DNA of 7,860 nucleotides, from positions 1 to 7,860 of the forward strand of contig CAIYTJ010000356.1 in the NCBI GenBank assembly GCA_903929065.1, read 5' to 3'. Made by a program: the position numbers and the translations under genes. Positions 6,273-7,860 of the stretch are shown piece after piece. This stretch comes from an uncultured Bacteroidales bacterium (GTDB lineage Bacteria > Bacteroidota > Bacteroidia > Bacteroidales > Paludibacteraceae). Within the stretch, counting starts at the first letter, position 1. The number at the start of each line of letters is the position of its first letter. Below the pieces are notes generated by a model. That model made no database searches, was not told the DNA's origin, and was given only the letters and a program-made list of their open reading frames with translations.

Positions 6273-6896
6273 TTAAACGACACAAAATACAAGTGTATAA
6301 GCCTCATTTTGAATGTAATGTAAATTATATCTTTGTTTTGTAGAAACATGTTCCGCTGTAAAAACTCCCTCCATCTTGGTTTCAAATGGAAAAATGTGCA
6401 ATTGATTTGCAAAGTCAACGGCTTCTTTTCCAATGATTTTATATAAAGCTTCTTTTGCCGACCAGGCCAACATCAATTGATTCAGATTTTCACCGTTTGA
6501 AAGTTCTTTTTGTTCGGTTTCATTCAAAAAACGTTTGTAAAGTTTCTTGATTTTCTCAGTCGGAACTTCAATATCAATTCCAACTTGCCTGTTGGGATGC
6601 ACAACAACTGCAATCCAACTGCCACTATGCGAAACACTTATATGAAAACTTTTGTCAATAAATGCAGGTTTTCCATCTCTGTCGTAAACAATTTTTTTTT
6701 CAACACCAAGCAGATTCTTTAATGCAATCCGAACGCCCAGATATTCAAGTCTTCGTTTATCAGAAACCAATTTTGAAAACTCACTTATGTCAGGAAATTC
6801 AAGTTGACTGAACAATTCTTCAACGGTTTTGTCAATCTTAAAAATCAAAATCCGGGCGTTTTCGATTGAAATCTGGTTGTTGAGTTCCTCTTTCAT
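6273..6896 (-). CDS. 4'-phosphopantetheinyl transferase superfamily protein (Sfp-like)
   Basis: This cytoplasmic enzyme moves the 4'-phosphopantetheine arm of coenzyme A onto a serine of an acyl- or peptidyl-carrier protein. The 207-aa length fits the Sfp/HetI group rather than the short AcpS group (about 120 aa). Signatures are FHISVSHSG (84-92), VGIDIE (105-110; Mg ligands D108 and E110) and WSAKEALYK (145-153; E149), all intact. I chose the ATG at 6896 because its ATGA overlaps the stop of gldD, exactly as gldD overlaps gldE. A GTG at 6905 would only add three residues. Its carrier-protein partner is not in the window: it could be the fatty-acid ACP or one of a polyketide, aryl-polyene or flexirubin-type pathway. 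Confidence 0.93.
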   Translation of the reverse strand: MKEELNNQISIENARILIFKIDKTVEELFSQLEFPDISEFSKLVSDKRRLEYLGVRIALKNLLGVEKKIVYDRDGKPAFIDKSFHISVSHSGSWIAVVVHPNRQVGIDIEVPTEKIKKLYKRFLNETEQKELSNGENLNQLMLAWSAKEALYKIIGKEAVDFANQLHIFPFETKMEGVFTAEHVSTKQRYNLHYIQNEAYTLVFCVV

Positions 6897-7474
6897 TTTT
6901 TCCACTCAAAACTTTCCATTATATGAATTATGTCTTCCCGGATATAATCTGACATTGGTGCAATCGAATCTTTGTTTGGTATATTGTTGAAATACAGTGC
7001 TCCGCGGAAAAAATTACGTGAACTGTCAGTCAAAACAAACTGAACAGATGAAGCCGTGTTACCTTTCAAATCGTATAAAATGCCGTGAACATTATTCTCT
7101 TTGTGATCATATGCTTTTTCACCAATTCCATCGGCACGGACACTATGTTTATAAACAATTTTTCGTGTATCTTCCAATAAATCAATTAAATTCCCATTTA
7201 CAGGTTTATAGCTGCAATAAATGGTGGCGTTCAATTTCGGATAATTAATATCCACCCAAAACTTTCCATCTTTTGAATCACGGCTGATTAAAACAGCATT
7301 TTTGGGTATTTCAAACCGATACGGCAAATTTAAGGTATCCATCATTCGATAGGAATGAACCGGCAAATCCACCCGAAAGTAACCGTAAGGTCTTGGAATG
7401 GCCGTTTTTCCGCAAGAACTTAGTATCAGAATACCACCAATTATTAATATTAAATTCAGTCGGAATAATTTCAT
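6893..7474 (-). CDS. gldD: Gliding motility lipoprotein GldD
   Basis: The 193-aa protein has a lipoprotein signal (KLFRLNLILIIGGILILSSC): the lipobox LSSC ends at C21, which would be lipidated and anchor the protein in the envelope. Directly behind it is the family hallmark PRPYGYFRVDLP (28-39), and the length is that of known GldD proteins. In Flavobacterium johnsoniae GldD is required for gliding and is associated with T9SS function; its exact biochemical role is not known. The gene starts inside the stop of gldE (ATGA at 7474-7471) and ends inside the start of the phosphopantetheinyl transferase gene, so the three genes are likely translationally coupled. Its presence fits the T9SS cargo genes at the left end of the window. 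Whether the organism glides cannot be concluded from this gene alone. Confidence 0.93.
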   Translation of the reverse strand: MKLFRLNLILIIGGILILSSCGKTAIPRPYGYFRVDLPVHSYRMMDTLNLPYRFEIPKNAVLISRDSKDGKFWVDINYPKLNATIYCSYKPVNGNLIDLLEDTRKIVYKHSVRADGIGEKAYDHKENNVHGILYDLKGNTASSVQFVLTDSSRNFFRGALYFNNIPNKDSIAPMSDYIREDIIHIMESFEWKK

Positions 7475-7860
7475 TTTAAATTTTCTTCAGATTTTTTGAA
7501 ATCATCTTTGATAAATAATTTCACTTTTTTTATTCTCCGGTTATCAGCAGCCACTATTTCAAAGACATAGCGGCCGTAATCAATGCGTTCATTTTTAGCA
7601 GGAATATCGCCTTTCAACTCAAGAATCAAACCGGCAAGAGTTTCTACTTCTTCAGTAACTTTTACAAAGTCATCTTCTTCTATTTCAGCAATTTTGAAAA
7701 AATCATTTAATAATATTTTTGCTTCAAAAATGAAAGTATGATTGTCAATTTTGGTAAAAAGCTGTTGTTCGTTATCATACTCGTCGCTGATATCGCCAAC
7801 TATTTCTTCTAAAATATCTTCCATGGAAATAAGACCCGAAGTCCCGCCATATTCGTCGAC
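7471..7860 (-). CDS. gldE: GldE, CBS-domain / CorC-HlyC family membrane protein (3' part)
   Basis: The reading frame is open to the right edge, so this is the C-terminal 129 residues of a protein normally of about 430. The first visible residues, VDEYGGTSGLISMEDILEEI (7860 leftwards), are the end of the second CBS domain of CorC/HlyC-type proteins. The ATG at 7824 lies inside this motif and is not the gene start. Residues about 35-115 form the transporter-associated CorC/HlyC C-terminal domain (ETLAGLILELKGDIP, then RYVFEIVAADNRRIKKVKL). The missing N-terminal part should hold the DUF21/CNNM membrane domain. Identification as GldE rather than another CorC paralogue rests mainly on the 4-bp overlap with gldD, a known gldE-gldD order. 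In F. johnsoniae extra gldE suppresses gldB mutations. Confidence 0.85.
   Translation of the reverse strand, partial: VDEYGGTSGLISMEDILEEIVGDISDEYDNEQQLFTKIDNHTFIFEAKILLNDFFKIAEIEEDDFVKVTEEVETLAGLILELKGDIPAKNERIDYGRYVFEIVAADNRRIKKVKLFIKDDFKKSEENLK

Noticed and set aside
6262..6285. TTG start for the GGGPS-family gene at 6285
   Set aside because: It would overlap the PPTase stop and add eight residues before the typical N-terminus; the ATG at 6261 is better placed.
7471..7824. A complete 117-aa protein starting at the ATG at 7824
   Set aside because: The frame stays open to the window edge and the codons before that ATG encode VDEYGGTSGLIS, the conserved end of a CBS domain, so the gene is a truncated gldE.

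Overview
The window looks like a chromosomal segment of a Bacteroidota bacterium, probably Bacteroidales or a related order. The reasons are C-terminal type A sorting domains of the type IX secretion system (T9SS), the gliding-motility genes gldD and gldE, promoter matches of the Bacteroidota type (TTTG, about 20 nt, TAnnTTTG), A/T-rich leaders without Shine-Dalgarno sequences, and a ValRS and a bacterial geranylgeranylglyceryl phosphate synthase (GGGPS)-family protein of the kind seen in that phylum. The species cannot be told from the sequence.

Left part (1-1375), plus strand: the last 28 codons of one secreted T9SS cargo protein, a strong terminator, a 437-nt A/T-rich gap with a good promoter match, then a complete 263-aa secreted protein of unknown function with the same C-terminal sorting signal and an almost identical terminator. 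The two genes look like a tandem paralogous pair.

Middle part (1383-5516), plus strand: valS (valyl-tRNA synthetase), an inositol-monophosphatase family gene and a cysteine-rich DUF2148 'ferredoxin-domain' gene. They are packed with gaps of 5 and 9 nt and are probably one operon. The valS leader carries a promoter match, a 12-bp hairpin and five tandem 7-nt units ending two bases before the start codon.

Right part (5518-7860), minus strand: gldE (3' part only; it runs off the window), gldD, a 4'-phosphopantetheinyl transferase and a GGGPS-family prenyltransferase. Two successive ATGA overlaps and an 11-nt gap point to one transcript whose promoter lies beyond the right edge. The two operons converge with one base between their stop codons.

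Functionally the window joins a T9SS/gliding theme (two cargo proteins, the GldD lipoprotein, GldE) with housekeeping translation (ValRS) and with carrier-protein activation and ether-lipid type chemistry (PPTase, GGGPS). I found no mobile element, CRISPR array, tRNA or rRNA. I saw no clear novel multi-gene system. The most interesting points are the archaeal-type lipid enzyme in the gliding-gene operon, the terminator pair that is better conserved than the coding tails beside it, and the structured valS leader.
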